Source: Phascolarctobacterium sp.
GTDB lineage: Bacteria; Bacillota; Negativicutes; Acidaminococcales; Acidaminococcaceae
Reading direction: 5' to 3'
NCBI GenBank assembly: GCA_004558595.1
Contig: SFCN01000003.1
Span: forward strand, 1-53,436
DNA length: 53,436 bases
The translations under genes and the position numbers were made by a program. Positions 24,986 through 33,075 of this stretch are shown here, piece after piece (within the stretch, counting starts at the first letter, position 1; each line of letters opens with the position of its first letter). The notes under the pieces were generated by a model. The model was not told the origin of the DNA, made no database searches, and saw only the letters and a list, made by a program, of their open reading frames with translations.

Positions 24986-25014
24986 ATTATAAAATGAGAC
25001 GGGGTATTTGGCAA
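24986..25014 (-). promoter_or_regulatory. promoter of the fapR-plsX-fab operon
   Basis: Minus-strand TTGCCA (25009-25014), 17-nt spacer, TATAAT (24986-24991). Confidence 0.8.
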
Positions 25015-25092
25015 GTGTTTTTCGTGAGATTTCACAAAATGGCTGATAAATTTTTACTTGATTAATTAAACCTCAGGACCCTCAAAAACGCG

Positions 25093-25125
25093 AAAAGCCC
25101 CCGGAGATTGCTCTCCAGAGGCTTT
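25093..25125 (-). terminator. terminator after rpmF
   Basis: AAAGCCTCTGGAGA and TCTCCGGGGGCTTTT arms with a short loop and a T-containing tail on the minus strand. It separates rpmF from the fapR promoter. Confidence 0.82.
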
Positions 25126-25137
25126 AGTAAGCTTTAA

Positions 25138-25317
25138 TTATTCAGCAACAGCAATGACTTGTTTGCCATCATAGTAACCGCATTCAGTGCAAACGCGATG
25201 GGGCATTTTCAATTCATGACATTGCGGGCATTCAACCATGCCAGGAACGCTCAATTTCCAGTTAGCACGACGTCTGTCACGACGAGCCTTGGACATTTTT
25301 CTCTTAGGTACTGCCAT
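25138..25317 (-). CDS. rpmF: 50S ribosomal protein L32
   Basis: A 59-residue protein starting MAVPKRKMSKARRDRRRA, the L32 signature, with two CxxC pairs (CPQC near 31 and CTEC near 44) that bind zinc. It is below the size usually called from open frames. GGAGGTG lies ahead of the ATG. It is 35 bp after the DUF177 gene, the arrangement found across bacteria, and in many Firmicutes this pair precedes fapR-plsX as here. Confidence 0.96.
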   Translation of the reverse strand: MAVPKRKMSKARRDRRRANWKLSVPGMVECPQCHELKMPHRVCTECGYYDGKQVIAVAE

Positions 25318-25352
25318 TTCTCAACACACCTCCTCAGTGCTATGAAGTGAAT

Positions 25353-25856
25353 TTAATTTTTGATGAATTGCTTCAATGCCGCTAGCCTTGGATCGACGGT
25401 AAGTCTGTCACAGCCGCAGTCGCCATCGTTAAGATCAGCGCCGCAAACAGGACACAACCCCCGGCAGTCTGGTTTACACAGAGCCTGCATGGGCTCTGCA
25501 AGCAGCAGCCCTTCACGAAGCGGTTCTGTTATGTCGATAACATCCGAATCGTAAACAAAAGCATCATTTTCAATATTTTCAGCACTGGCAGGATAGAATT
25601 TCTCCACGACCTCCGCCTTATTGATGCCCGTGAATTCCTTCAAGCACCGTCCGCAGGTGCGCTGCACCTTCGCTTCCATATGCGCCTGTAGGAGCAGAAC
25701 ATCACCGGCGTTGCTCATGCTGCCCTCCAGCTTCACCGTACCGATTATCTCCATTTCAGAGGGACTAATCTCTAGCTCAGCGGGGTCCAGCTCAAAAGCA
25801 AGGGCCTTTTCTCCAACCAGTCTTTTCTTGATTTGTGCGACATTTATCTTAATCAT
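25353..25856 (-). CDS. DUF177 (YceD-like) 23S rRNA accumulation protein
   Basis: A 167-residue YceD family protein. The conserved block QRTCGRCLKEF near residue 75 and a C-terminal zinc-type cluster CRGLCPVCGADLNDGDCGCD near 135-155 are visible. In E. coli and plants the family is needed for normal 23S rRNA levels. It leads the rpmF transcript from a consensus promoter, which fits a role in large-subunit assembly. Confidence 0.88.
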   Translation of the reverse strand: MIKINVAQIKKRLVGEKALAFELDPAELEISPSEMEIIGTVKLEGSMSNAGDVLLLQAHMEAKVQRTCGRCLKEFTGINKAEVVEKFYPASAENIENDAFVYDSDVIDITEPLREGLLLAEPMQALCKPDCRGLCPVCGADLNDGDCGCDRLTVDPRLAALKQFIKN

Positions 25857-25874
25857 ATTTCACCAATCGTTACA

Positions 25875-25903
25875 ATTATAGCGGTCTTGAGGCTCTTTGT
25901 CAA
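25875..25903 (-). promoter_or_regulatory. promoter of DUF177-rpmF
   Basis: Fully consensus: minus-strand TTGACA (25898-25903), 17-nt spacer, TATAAT (25875-25880). Confidence 0.88.
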
Positions 25904-25960
25904 GAAAAACCTACGTTTTAAGCAAAAAATCTATAACAAATTTTACACTCGACACCATTT

Positions 25961-27169
25961 TTACAGTTTAATGATGCGGCGGCAAATATTATACGTATCC
26001 CGAGCAATCACCAATTCCTCATTGGTGGGAATGACGAAAATCTTTACCCGAGCACGACGCACGCTGATTTCCTTTTCCTTGCCACGAACCTTGTTCAAAT
26101 CAGGGTCAATGCGGGTGCCTAGGTATTCTAGGCCATTGCAAATCTTATCACGCATAAAGGGAGAATTCTCGCCTAGGCCGGCAGTGAAAACAATGGCATC
26201 CACGCCACCCATGGCAGCCACATAGCCACCGATATATTTTTTTACCTTGTAGGCGAAAACGTCTATGGCCAGCTGGCTGCGGTCATCACCACGGTTGGCG
26301 GCGCTTTCCAAATCACGGAAGTCGCTGGACAGACCGCTGATGCCCAAAATACCGCTACGACGGTTCAAATAATCGTCGATCTGCTGAGCCGTCATATTCT
26401 CCTTTTCCATAAGGAAGGGGATGATGGCAGGGTCGATCTCGCCGCTGCGAGTACCCATGATTAGGCCTTCGAGGGGAGTATAGCCCATACTGGTGTCTAT
26501 GGATTTGCCATATTTAATGGCTGTGATGCTGGCGCCATTGCCTAAATGGCAGGTGATGATACGCAAATCCGTCATATGCTCGCCCATGAGCTCCGCTGCG
26601 CGCTGAGCCACATATTTATGGGAGGTGCCATGGAAGCCATAACGACGCAGGCCGTATTTCACATAAAGCTCATAGGGCAAGCCGTAAAGATAGGCTACCT
26701 TGGGCATGGTCTGATGGAAAGCCGTATCAAAAACGGCCACCTGGGGCACGCCCCTCATGATATTCATGCAGGCCTCGATACCAAATACGTTGGGCGGATT
26801 ATGCAGGGGCGCGATCTCGCTGCAGGCCTTGATACCCTGCAAAACCTCGCCCGTGATGAGCACGCTATCCGTAAAGCGTTCACCGCCATGAACCACGCGA
26901 TGACCCACCGCATCTATTTCTGACATATCCTTGATAACGCCGTATTCCTTATGGGTTAACGCCTTGAGGACCATTTTAATGCCCACAACGTGGTCCGGTA
27001 TATCCTCCTTCAAATCAATGGTATACTTTCCCACAGGCGTGTGCTTTAGGGTGGAGCCCTCCATGCCAATGCGCTCTACGAGGCCCTTGGCCATAACCTT
27101 TTCGCCCTCCATATTAATCAGCTGATATTTGATGGAGGAGCTACCGCAGTTTACTACAAATACAATCAC
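25961..27169 (-). CDS. ackA: acetate kinase
   Basis: A 402-residue ASKHA-fold kinase interconverting acetyl-phosphate plus ADP with acetate plus ATP, usually the ATP-yielding step of anaerobic fermentation. NCGSSSIKYQL near 7, HRVVHGGE near 88, the catalytic FDTAFHQTMP near 145, YGFHGTSHKYV near 173 and CHLGNGAS near 206 are all present. The start is GTG 27169 with AGGAGG 6 nt ahead. No pta gene adjoins it. The leader contains a possible uORF, a GC hairpin and paired GTCGAC sites. tmcAL diverges upstream. Confidence 0.97.
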   Translation of the reverse strand: MIVFVVNCGSSSIKYQLINMEGEKVMAKGLVERIGMEGSTLKHTPVGKYTIDLKEDIPDHVVGIKMVLKALTHKEYGVIKDMSEIDAVGHRVVHGGERFTDSVLITGEVLQGIKACSEIAPLHNPPNVFGIEACMNIMRGVPQVAVFDTAFHQTMPKVAYLYGLPYELYVKYGLRRYGFHGTSHKYVAQRAAELMGEHMTDLRIITCHLGNGASITAIKYGKSIDTSMGYTPLEGLIMGTRSGEIDPAIIPFLMEKENMTAQQIDDYLNRRSGILGISGLSSDFRDLESAANRGDDRSQLAIDVFAYKVKKYIGGYVAAMGGVDAIVFTAGLGENSPFMRDKICNGLEYLGTRIDPDLNKVRGKEKEISVRRARVKIFVIPTNEELVIARDTYNICRRIIKL

Positions 27170-27179
27170 AATATGCCTC

Positions 27180-27248
27180 CTAGTAAGCTACACACTGGCA
27201 GCCGCTGCTGCCTTCCCTAGTCGACTCAATATGTCGACACATATTCAT
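27180..27248 (-). other. possible 22-codon uORF in the ackA leader
   Basis: An ATG at 27248 opens 22 codons ending in a TAG (27180-27182) that overlaps the ackA AGGAGG. A TATACT lies 6 nt ahead of the ATG, so an RNA starting there would be nearly leaderless. The same stretch holds a GGCAGC/GCTGCC hairpin (27197-27212) and GTCGAC at 27220-27225 and 27233-27238. Coding potential is unproven. Confidence 0.25.
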
Positions 27249-27290
27249 GGTAATAGTATACACCATTTAAGGTGAAAAATACAGTCAATA

Positions 27291-27319
27291 TTTATGTATA
27301 CACGTTCTTATGATATAAT
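27291..27319 (+). promoter_or_regulatory. candidate promoter of tmcAL
   Basis: TATAAT at 27314-27319 with a weak TTTATG 17 nt upstream (27291-27296), ~58 bp before the tmcAL start. Confidence 0.5.
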
Positions 27320-27377
27320 AATCTAGCAGAGCTCTGCGCTTTTCTCAATTTACATAGATTTTTAAGGACGGGACAAG

Positions 27378-28664
27378 ATGATTACTGCAACCGGCATCGT
27401 GGCCGAATATAATCCCTTTCATAACGGACATTTATACCAGCTTCAGGAGGCGAAACGCCTGACCCAACAGCCCATCATGGTGATTATGAGCGCCAGCTTT
27501 ATGCAGCGGGGCGAGCCCGCTTGCCTCAGCAAGTGGGAGCGAGCCCGCCTAGCTGTAGCCAACGGGGCCGCGCTGGTCTTGGAGCTGCCCACCAATTTTT
27601 CTCTGCGCAGCGCCCAGTTTTTCGCCAGCGGCGCTGTGCAGCTCATGCAGGCCACGGGCTGCGTGAGCTGCTTGGCCTGCGGCGTGGAGTCTCCAGAGCG
27701 GGATTTTTGGGCTTTAGCCCAAAATATTATGAGCGACGCGTCCCAAAGCCACATTAAGAAGCTGCTCAGCCAAGGCAAGAGCTATGCGGTGGCCTGCGCT
27801 ACCGTGTTAGCCGAAGCCGATAATTTAAGCCATGACAGCGCGACCAGCGCAGCTCTTACTAAGCCCAATGATATTCTGGCCTTAGAATATGCTAAAGCCC
27901 TTGTTCATACGGATATTAAGCCCTATTTTATTAAGCGCTTAGGCGATGACTACAACGAGAGAAGCATCAGCGGTACCATGGCCAGCGCTACAGCTATTCG
28001 GCAGGCCCTGGCGAGCGAGCGTGAGGCGTACCACGCCCCTGCAAGCGTGACCAACGCCCATCAGGCCGACCCTGGCGCCAACGCTTTCAGCTGGCGACAG
28101 GCCGTCCCCGCCAACGTTCGCCAAAGCCTTTTGGCGAACAGTCCCGGCTACGACCTGGCGCTCCTATGGCAGCTCCTGCGCTATCGGCTGCGCCTGCTCT
28201 GTCCGGAGGACATAGCCGAGCGCTGCCAGTGCAGCGAAGGGCTGGAGAACCTGCTGAAGCAGGCGGCCGGCTGCGCCTCCTGGCAGGAGGCGCTGGCCTG
28301 CTGCACCAACAAACGCTACACCACCAGCCGTATTCGCCGGCTCTTCATGCAGCTGCTTTTGGATTTGCCTCGCTGGCGCTGGGAAGAAAATGCCCCAGCC
28401 TATCTGAGAGTGCTGGCCTTTGACGACACCGGTCGTCAGCTCCTTAAGCAAATGAAGAGCGCCGCCACCCTGCCCCTTATCACGGGTCTCAACCGCAACT
28501 GGACCCAGCGGCTGGGGCATTTAGGGCTGCGCCAGCGGCAAATCTATATCCAGCAGCTGGAAATGGAGCTGCAGGCCACAGAGCTCTGGAGCCTGCTGCA
28601 GCTCAACCCCGCCCTTAACAGGACCGGCAATGACCTGCTCAACTCCCCGAGCTACGTGAAATAA
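27378..28664 (+). CDS. tmcAL: tRNA(Met) cytidine acetate ligase
   Basis: A 428-residue nucleotidyltransferase-fold protein of the YlbM/TmcAL family, which uses ATP and acetate to make N4-acetylcytidine at the wobble position of elongator tRNA-Met. GIVAEYNPFHNGHLYQL at residues 6-22 holds the (H/x)xGH adenylation motif; MSASFMQRGEPA near 38, KWERARLAV near 52 and LPTNFSLRSAQFFASGAV near 72 are the family blocks, with SGTMASATAIRQAL near 198. AAGGACGGG precedes the ATG. It is the only full-size gene on the plus strand, divergent from ackA, whose product also handles acetate. Confidence 0.93.
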   Translation: MITATGIVAEYNPFHNGHLYQLQEAKRLTQQPIMVIMSASFMQRGEPACLSKWERARLAVANGAALVLELPTNFSLRSAQFFASGAVQLMQATGCVSCLACGVESPERDFWALAQNIMSDASQSHIKKLLSQGKSYAVACATVLAEADNLSHDSATSAALTKPNDILALEYAKALVHTDIKPYFIKRLGDDYNERSISGTMASATAIRQALASEREAYHAPASVTNAHQADPGANAFSWRQAVPANVRQSLLANSPGYDLALLWQLLRYRLRLLCPEDIAERCQCSEGLENLLKQAAGCASWQEALACCTNKRYTTSRIRRLFMQLLLDLPRWRWEENAPAYLRVLAFDDTGRQLLKQMKSAATLPLITGLNRNWTQRLGHLGLRQRQIYIQQLEMELQATELWSLLQLNPALNRTGNDLLNSPSYVK

Positions 28665-28680
28665 CTCTATAAAATCCAAA

Positions 28681-28718
28681 AAGCTCTGACAGCGCTGTAC
28701 CCAGCTTTGTCAGAGCTT
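28681..28718. terminator. bidirectional terminator between tmcAL and the sensor kinase
   Basis: AAGCTCTGACA and TGTCAGAGCTT form an 11-bp stem. T-rich stretches follow on both strands (AATTTTTAATT rightward, TTTTTGGATTTT leftward), so it can end both converging transcripts. Confidence 0.85.
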
Positions 28719-28727
28719 AATTTTTAA

Positions 28728-30974
28728 TTATAAATTATCCCGCAACGCCTTCAGAACCTCCTGCATGTTGATGGGCTTGGAAATAAAGCCATTCATGCCG
28801 CATTCCTTAGCAGCCTTGCGGTCCTCATCAAAGGCATTAGCCGTCATAGCCACAATGGGCACCCGAGCCAGCTCCTTATTTTCGAGGGCACGAATACGCT
28901 TAGTAGCCTCGTGACCGTCCATAATGGGCATTTGGATATCCATCAGCACCAAATCATAATAGCCCGGTGCCGAGGCAGCCACCATAGCCACGGCCTCCCG
29001 GCCGTTTTCAGCCGTCTCCAAATCAAAGCCATACTTACACAACATCATGCAGGCTATTTCCCTGTTGAGATCGTTATCCTCCACCAAAAGCAAGCGCCTG
29101 CCCGTAAAATCATGCTCCTGCTGCTTCGGTAAAAGCTCCTGCTCCACTGCAGGCTGAGTCTGCTTCGCTTCGTCCTGTAGACGCAGCTCCAGCCGCAGCA
29201 CGAACTCCGTGCCCACGCCCTTTTCGCTAAACACCTCAATGGTGCCGCCCATCATGTCCACAATATTCTTGGCGATGGCCATGCCCAGGCCTGTGCCTTG
29301 AATTTTGCTTACAGTGGAGGTGCTTTCACGTTCAAAGGGATCAAAAACTTTCTTCACAAATTCCTGCCCCATGCCGATGCCATCGTCCTGCACTCGGATT
29401 TCATAAATACCCTTACCATTAGGAGTCTGAGCCAGCTGGGACATGGTAAATTTAATATGCCCACCGGAGGGAGTAAACTTGAGAGCATTATTCAGCAAAT
29501 TCAACAGCACCTGTTCGAGACGGGTCTTATCGCAGAATACTGCCCTCTCCCGCAAGCGGGAGAAATCCAGCTCCAGCTCCAAGCCCTTGGCACGGGCCTG
29601 ATCCTCTATGAGCTGCACCAGCTCCTTGGCGATCGCTTCCAGATCGGCCTCCTGCTCCTCCAGCTTTACCTTGCCGCTTTCAATCCGACTCATATCCAGA
29701 ATATCGTTAATCAAGCTTAACAAATGATTACTAGAGCTCAAAATCTTACTCAAATAATCCTTGACCTTGTCCAAATCCTGTATATTACTCAAAGCCAGAG
29801 TCGTAAAACCAATAATGGCGTTCATAGGCGTGCGAATATCATGGCTCATATTGGACAAAAAGGTACTCTTGGCCTTACTAGCCGATTCTGCCACATGTAA
29901 CGCATCCTCAGCCGCCATACGCAGATTGTTCAGCTTTTTATTGGTCTCCTGCTCTATTTTAATCATTTCACCATTGCGCCGGGCCTTTAGAATACTGCTC
30001 AAGGTAAGCAGGAATAGGCCTAGTAACAACACCGTAAAGACTATTTGCACTCTTAAAGAGGATTCCATCATCCTCAAGGTGCTCCCGGCTACATATTCCG
30101 CCGGGATCAGCAGCATAACCCTCAGGTCGTAGTCCTCAAGTCCGGCAATGCAATAGTAATACTCTTGATTATTGAACAGCATATTAGCTGTGGCAATGCC
30201 ATCCCTATCCAGATTCTGCTTCATTTTTTCAAAGCCATTTTTCTCCACATAGGTAGCTTCTCGCAAAGCCTTAAACATATTGCGCACACCAAACACATCC
30301 TTGGTCTTAGCATCATAATATGCTAAAGTGCCATTCTTGTTAATGATATAGGTAGCAGCATGACCGCCATAAGATTCGGTTGTGTAGTATTTCTTAATAG
30401 TTTTAATGTCCTTCAGCAGCACCAAATGGGTCAGCTTCAGGCCAGGACCCTCCTTGACTTTACCCTCAAGCTTATGGGTAAAGGCCAAATAGGTACCTTC
30501 TACATTGCTGGTATCCGAAACAAAGGTGTGCTTGATGGCGCCATCAGCCAAGAATTTAATGTCATTCCAAATGCCAACATCCCCGACGCTGGTATAGCCC
30601 CGACCCATATCATCCAACAGCAGCACACGACAGCCATACAGATCAGTGTGGAAGTTTTTTTCCAGCTGATAAATAGCTTGCTGAACCTCAGCAGCGCTGC
30701 CAAAGCTGTGGGAGGAGATGCTATCCTTAAGACTGGCCACCAAATTCCAATGGGTCTCTAGATTATAGTCCAAATTAACACGAATCTGGCTACTCATCTC
30801 CCTTAGCTGAGCAGAGCGCTCCTGAGCCGTTTGCTCGCTAAAAAAGCTACGCAAATATAAGCCACCCATCACAAGCAGAGCCACCAACACCATGACCAGC
30901 GCAGCAGGCTTAAGATACCTCTTTATTCTATTGTCCTGTAATTGCTTCTCATCCATAGCCTTCGTGCCATCCAT
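28728..30974 (-). CDS. hybrid sensor histidine kinase / response regulator
   Basis: About 748 residues: an N-terminal membrane helix (near 24-44), a ~270-residue extracytoplasmic sensor (Cache-like, with NWNLVASLKDSI-type and GGHAATYIINKNGTLAYYDA segments), a second helix (near 310-330), a coiled linker, HisKA with the phospho-accepting His in SHDIRTPMNAIIGF near 380, HATPase with N, G1 and G2 boxes (LLNNALKFTP, GIGMG, GTGLGMAIAKN), and a REC domain with Asp in LVLMDIQMPIMDG near 690. No HPt domain or output regulator is in sight. The frame starts with a TTG at 30995; ATG 30974 is preferred but no ribosome-binding site is decisive. It lies just after the solute-binding lipoprotein gene, so that protein may present a ligand to the sensor. 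Confidence 0.9.
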   Translation of the reverse strand: MDGTKAMDEKQLQDNRIKRYLKPAALVMVLVALLVMGGLYLRSFFSEQTAQERSAQLREMSSQIRVNLDYNLETHWNLVASLKDSISSHSFGSAAEVQQAIYQLEKNFHTDLYGCRVLLLDDMGRGYTSVGDVGIWNDIKFLADGAIKHTFVSDTSNVEGTYLAFTHKLEGKVKEGPGLKLTHLVLLKDIKTIKKYYTTESYGGHAATYIINKNGTLAYYDAKTKDVFGVRNMFKALREATYVEKNGFEKMKQNLDRDGIATANMLFNNQEYYYCIAGLEDYDLRVMLLIPAEYVAGSTLRMMESSLRVQIVFTVLLLGLFLLTLSSILKARRNGEMIKIEQETNKKLNNLRMAAEDALHVAESASKAKSTFLSNMSHDIRTPMNAIIGFTTLALSNIQDLDKVKDYLSKILSSSNHLLSLINDILDMSRIESGKVKLEEQEADLEAIAKELVQLIEDQARAKGLELELDFSRLRERAVFCDKTRLEQVLLNLLNNALKFTPSGGHIKFTMSQLAQTPNGKGIYEIRVQDDGIGMGQEFVKKVFDPFERESTSTVSKIQGTGLGMAIAKNIVDMMGGTIEVFSEKGVGTEFVLRLELRLQDEAKQTQPAVEQELLPKQQEHDFTGRRLLLVEDNDLNREIACMMLCKYGFDLETAENGREAVAMVAASAPGYYDLVLMDIQMPIMDGHEATKRIRALENKELARVPIVAMTANAFDEDRKAAKECGMNGFISKPINMQEVLKALRDNL

Positions 30975-31005
30975 TTCTTGATTCAGCCCCCGCAAAAGGA
31001 ACTAA

Positions 31006-32856
31006 TTACTTAAGCTTAATATAATCGGTGGGAGGCTCCAGCTTGCCACCATCCTCAACTAAATGTTTATACAAATACTTGTAGCATTTGGGGATATCAT
31101 AATTATAATCCTCAATACCCATAGCGGTAATTACCATGCCCTTACTCCAGCCCCGGTCACCCATGAGCAAAATCGAATATTTGCCCTTGCGGTCCAGATC
31201 CTTTCCGTTTATGGTAAGCTTATTCAGCTTGTAGCCACCGCCCGGTATCCGGGAAAGATCCATTTCAAAGCCACTGGAAACATAGAGAGTGCTGTCGTTG
31301 CAAATCACGCCATGGCCACTCTTAGCTGCCAAAGTGCGCTCCACCAGTTCATAAATCTGGTCGCCGGTCATATGGGCCAGCATGGGCCAAGCAGCGTCGT
31401 TATGAGTCAGGTAGGTCAGTTCCCTACGGGTGTATTCACCAGCATAAACACTGCCACTGGCATAGGAAGCCTGTACGAAAAGCAAATCGCTGCCCACTAG
31501 CTTACGAATAGTGTTGAAGACGGCGGAGGCAGCCTGATTGCCGTGCTCCGGCGTAAACTCGTTGCTATAGCCCTTGTCCAGCTTCACTACCACGGGCTCC
31601 TTAGCACTCTCTTTTTGGAGCTCCTCATTAAAGGCAGCCACAGCCGCCTCCGGAGTTTTCAGCTCGCCCCGCAAAATCTTGTGCACCACAACGCGGGAAA
31701 TCTTAAACATCTCGTTGGAAGCAATACGAATGTAGAGCTTATTGTCCTTGATAAAGGGCTTCAGGTTTTGCAGGCTGGGCAAAAGCTCCAGCTTTACGTC
31801 CTTGTTATAGGGAACCATGTTTTTACCACTATTGATATTGTTCTGGCCCTCCTGGCTCAGCATAGCCGTCATAATCCTCAAGATTAGCTTACGGCGCTCC
31901 GGCTTCTCCATACCCTTCTTGCTAGCTGCGACCTGAAAAGCAGGATAAGTCAAATACCAGTTATCCTTTTGGGTATCACCATAATAGGGTACCAGGATAG
32001 CCTTATCATTTTGGCGAGCGGGGAACATCTCCAAATCGGTACCAGTACCCCGATACATAGCCTGAGTGCCCTCGCCAAAATACTTTTTGGGATACCAATT
32101 GGCATGATTTACTTCCTCTGCAGTCCACTTCATCTGCTCCTTCATATGGAAGAAGCGTTCAAAAATAGGCAGCCACACCTTCTGCGAAAGCTCGTGGGTC
32201 TTACCGCTTTCATAGAGCTGACGCCATTCGCGACCCTCCATAGAGGTCAGCTGAGGAATCCCACAGCCCTGTAAAACCTCCATACAGGTATAATCCTCTG
32301 CAAAGTCAGGAGCAAAGCCACGGATGCCCCTAGACTCAAAGGCCTGTACAGACCGCTCAAAGGAAGCCTGGTCCCTAGGCAGGGCAATATTATGCTCTTC
32401 AAACAGAGTTTGATTCATAATCAAGCCGTCCACCACAGCGCAGGCAGGCAACCAGTTAATAGTGCCATCACTATAGGTATAGCTGTCCAAATAGGTGCCA
32501 TAGAAGGTAGCAGCTAGATCCGTATTACTCAAATCGAAGAGCAGCTCCTTGAGGGACACCGCGTCACGCATAGAAAAACGACGCACGGTCATAATATCCG
32601 GCAAATCATTATGCTTATTGCGATAATGATAATAGTCCGTGGAATTGGTAGCTAAAACAAACTCAAACTCCACATTGGGAAATTTTTTGACCAAATAGGT
32701 AGTATAATGCTCCAAAAGGTCGGTACCCCACAGGGCAATAGTCACTTTTTCCTTACCACCTGCAGCGCTAGTAGCAGCCTTATCCTACTTGCCACAGCCA
32801 GCCAATACTAGTACCATTAAAAACACTGCCAGCAATAAACTGGTTATTCTTTTCAT
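31006..32856 (-). pseudogene. solute-binding lipoprotein with 5'-nucleotidase C-like domain, amber-interrupted
   Basis: ATG 32856 (AGGAAAG ahead) opens a lipoprotein signal peptide with lipobox LAGC at codons 18-21, but codon 24 is TAG (32785-32787). The frame then continues without a stop for ~592 codons to 31006. The body has an extracellular solute-binding domain (TIALWGTDLLEHY at the start, FAPDFAEDYTCMEVLQG, LTYPAFQVAASKKG) and, from about residue 430 of the full frame, a segment like the 5'-nucleotidase C-terminal domain (MTGDQIYELVERTL, YVSSGFEMDLSR, INGKDLDRKGKYSILLMGD). Internal GTG 32745 has AAGGA 5 nt ahead and could restart translation, giving an unexported form. Everything after the TAG looks intact, so the mutation is recent, a sequencing error, or tolerated by readthrough. 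It precedes the hybrid kinase by ~31 bp. Confidence 0.75.
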
Positions 32857-32966
32857 TCTTTCCTCCCCCGACCCACTGCTCAATAGGCTTGGGTCACGCA
32901 GCTTGCTCATCAACACATCCATCATAACTGTTAACAAAGCTTATATTAATATAAGTATACTATTTT

Positions 32967-32995
32967 ATTATAGCATAAGTTTATCCTTGCTTCAA
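32967..32995 (-). promoter_or_regulatory. promoter of the lipoprotein-sensor kinase operon
   Basis: Minus-strand TTGAAG (32990-32995), 17-nt spacer, TATAAT (32967-32972). The leader to ATG 32856 is about 105 nt. The rest of the 32857-33075 gap holds only the tctA terminator. Confidence 0.78.
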
Positions 32996-33012
32996 CTTTT
33001 TTTGGAATCAAC

Positions 33013-33050
33013 AAAAAAATTCCCTCCTGCACAAGAGTATAGGAGGGAAT
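33013..33050 (-). terminator. terminator after tctA
   Basis: ATTCCCTCCT and AGGAGGGAAT form a perfect 10-bp stem followed by TTTTTT on the minus strand. It would end the long RNase J to tctA transcript. Confidence 0.9.
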
Positions 33051-33075
33051 ACACACGTATTAATCTGCTAGCAGC

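Noticed and set aside
27195..27225. SRP RNA-like GGAAGGCAGCAGC stretch in the ackA leader (minus strand)
   Set aside because: The surrounding helix of SRP RNA is missing; the stretch is just a GGCAGC/GCTGCC hairpin.
32785..32787. TAG read as pyrrolysine or another recoded amino acid
   Set aside because: No Pyl genes or recoding element are visible, and other genes in the window end normally; mutation, sequencing error or restart is simpler.
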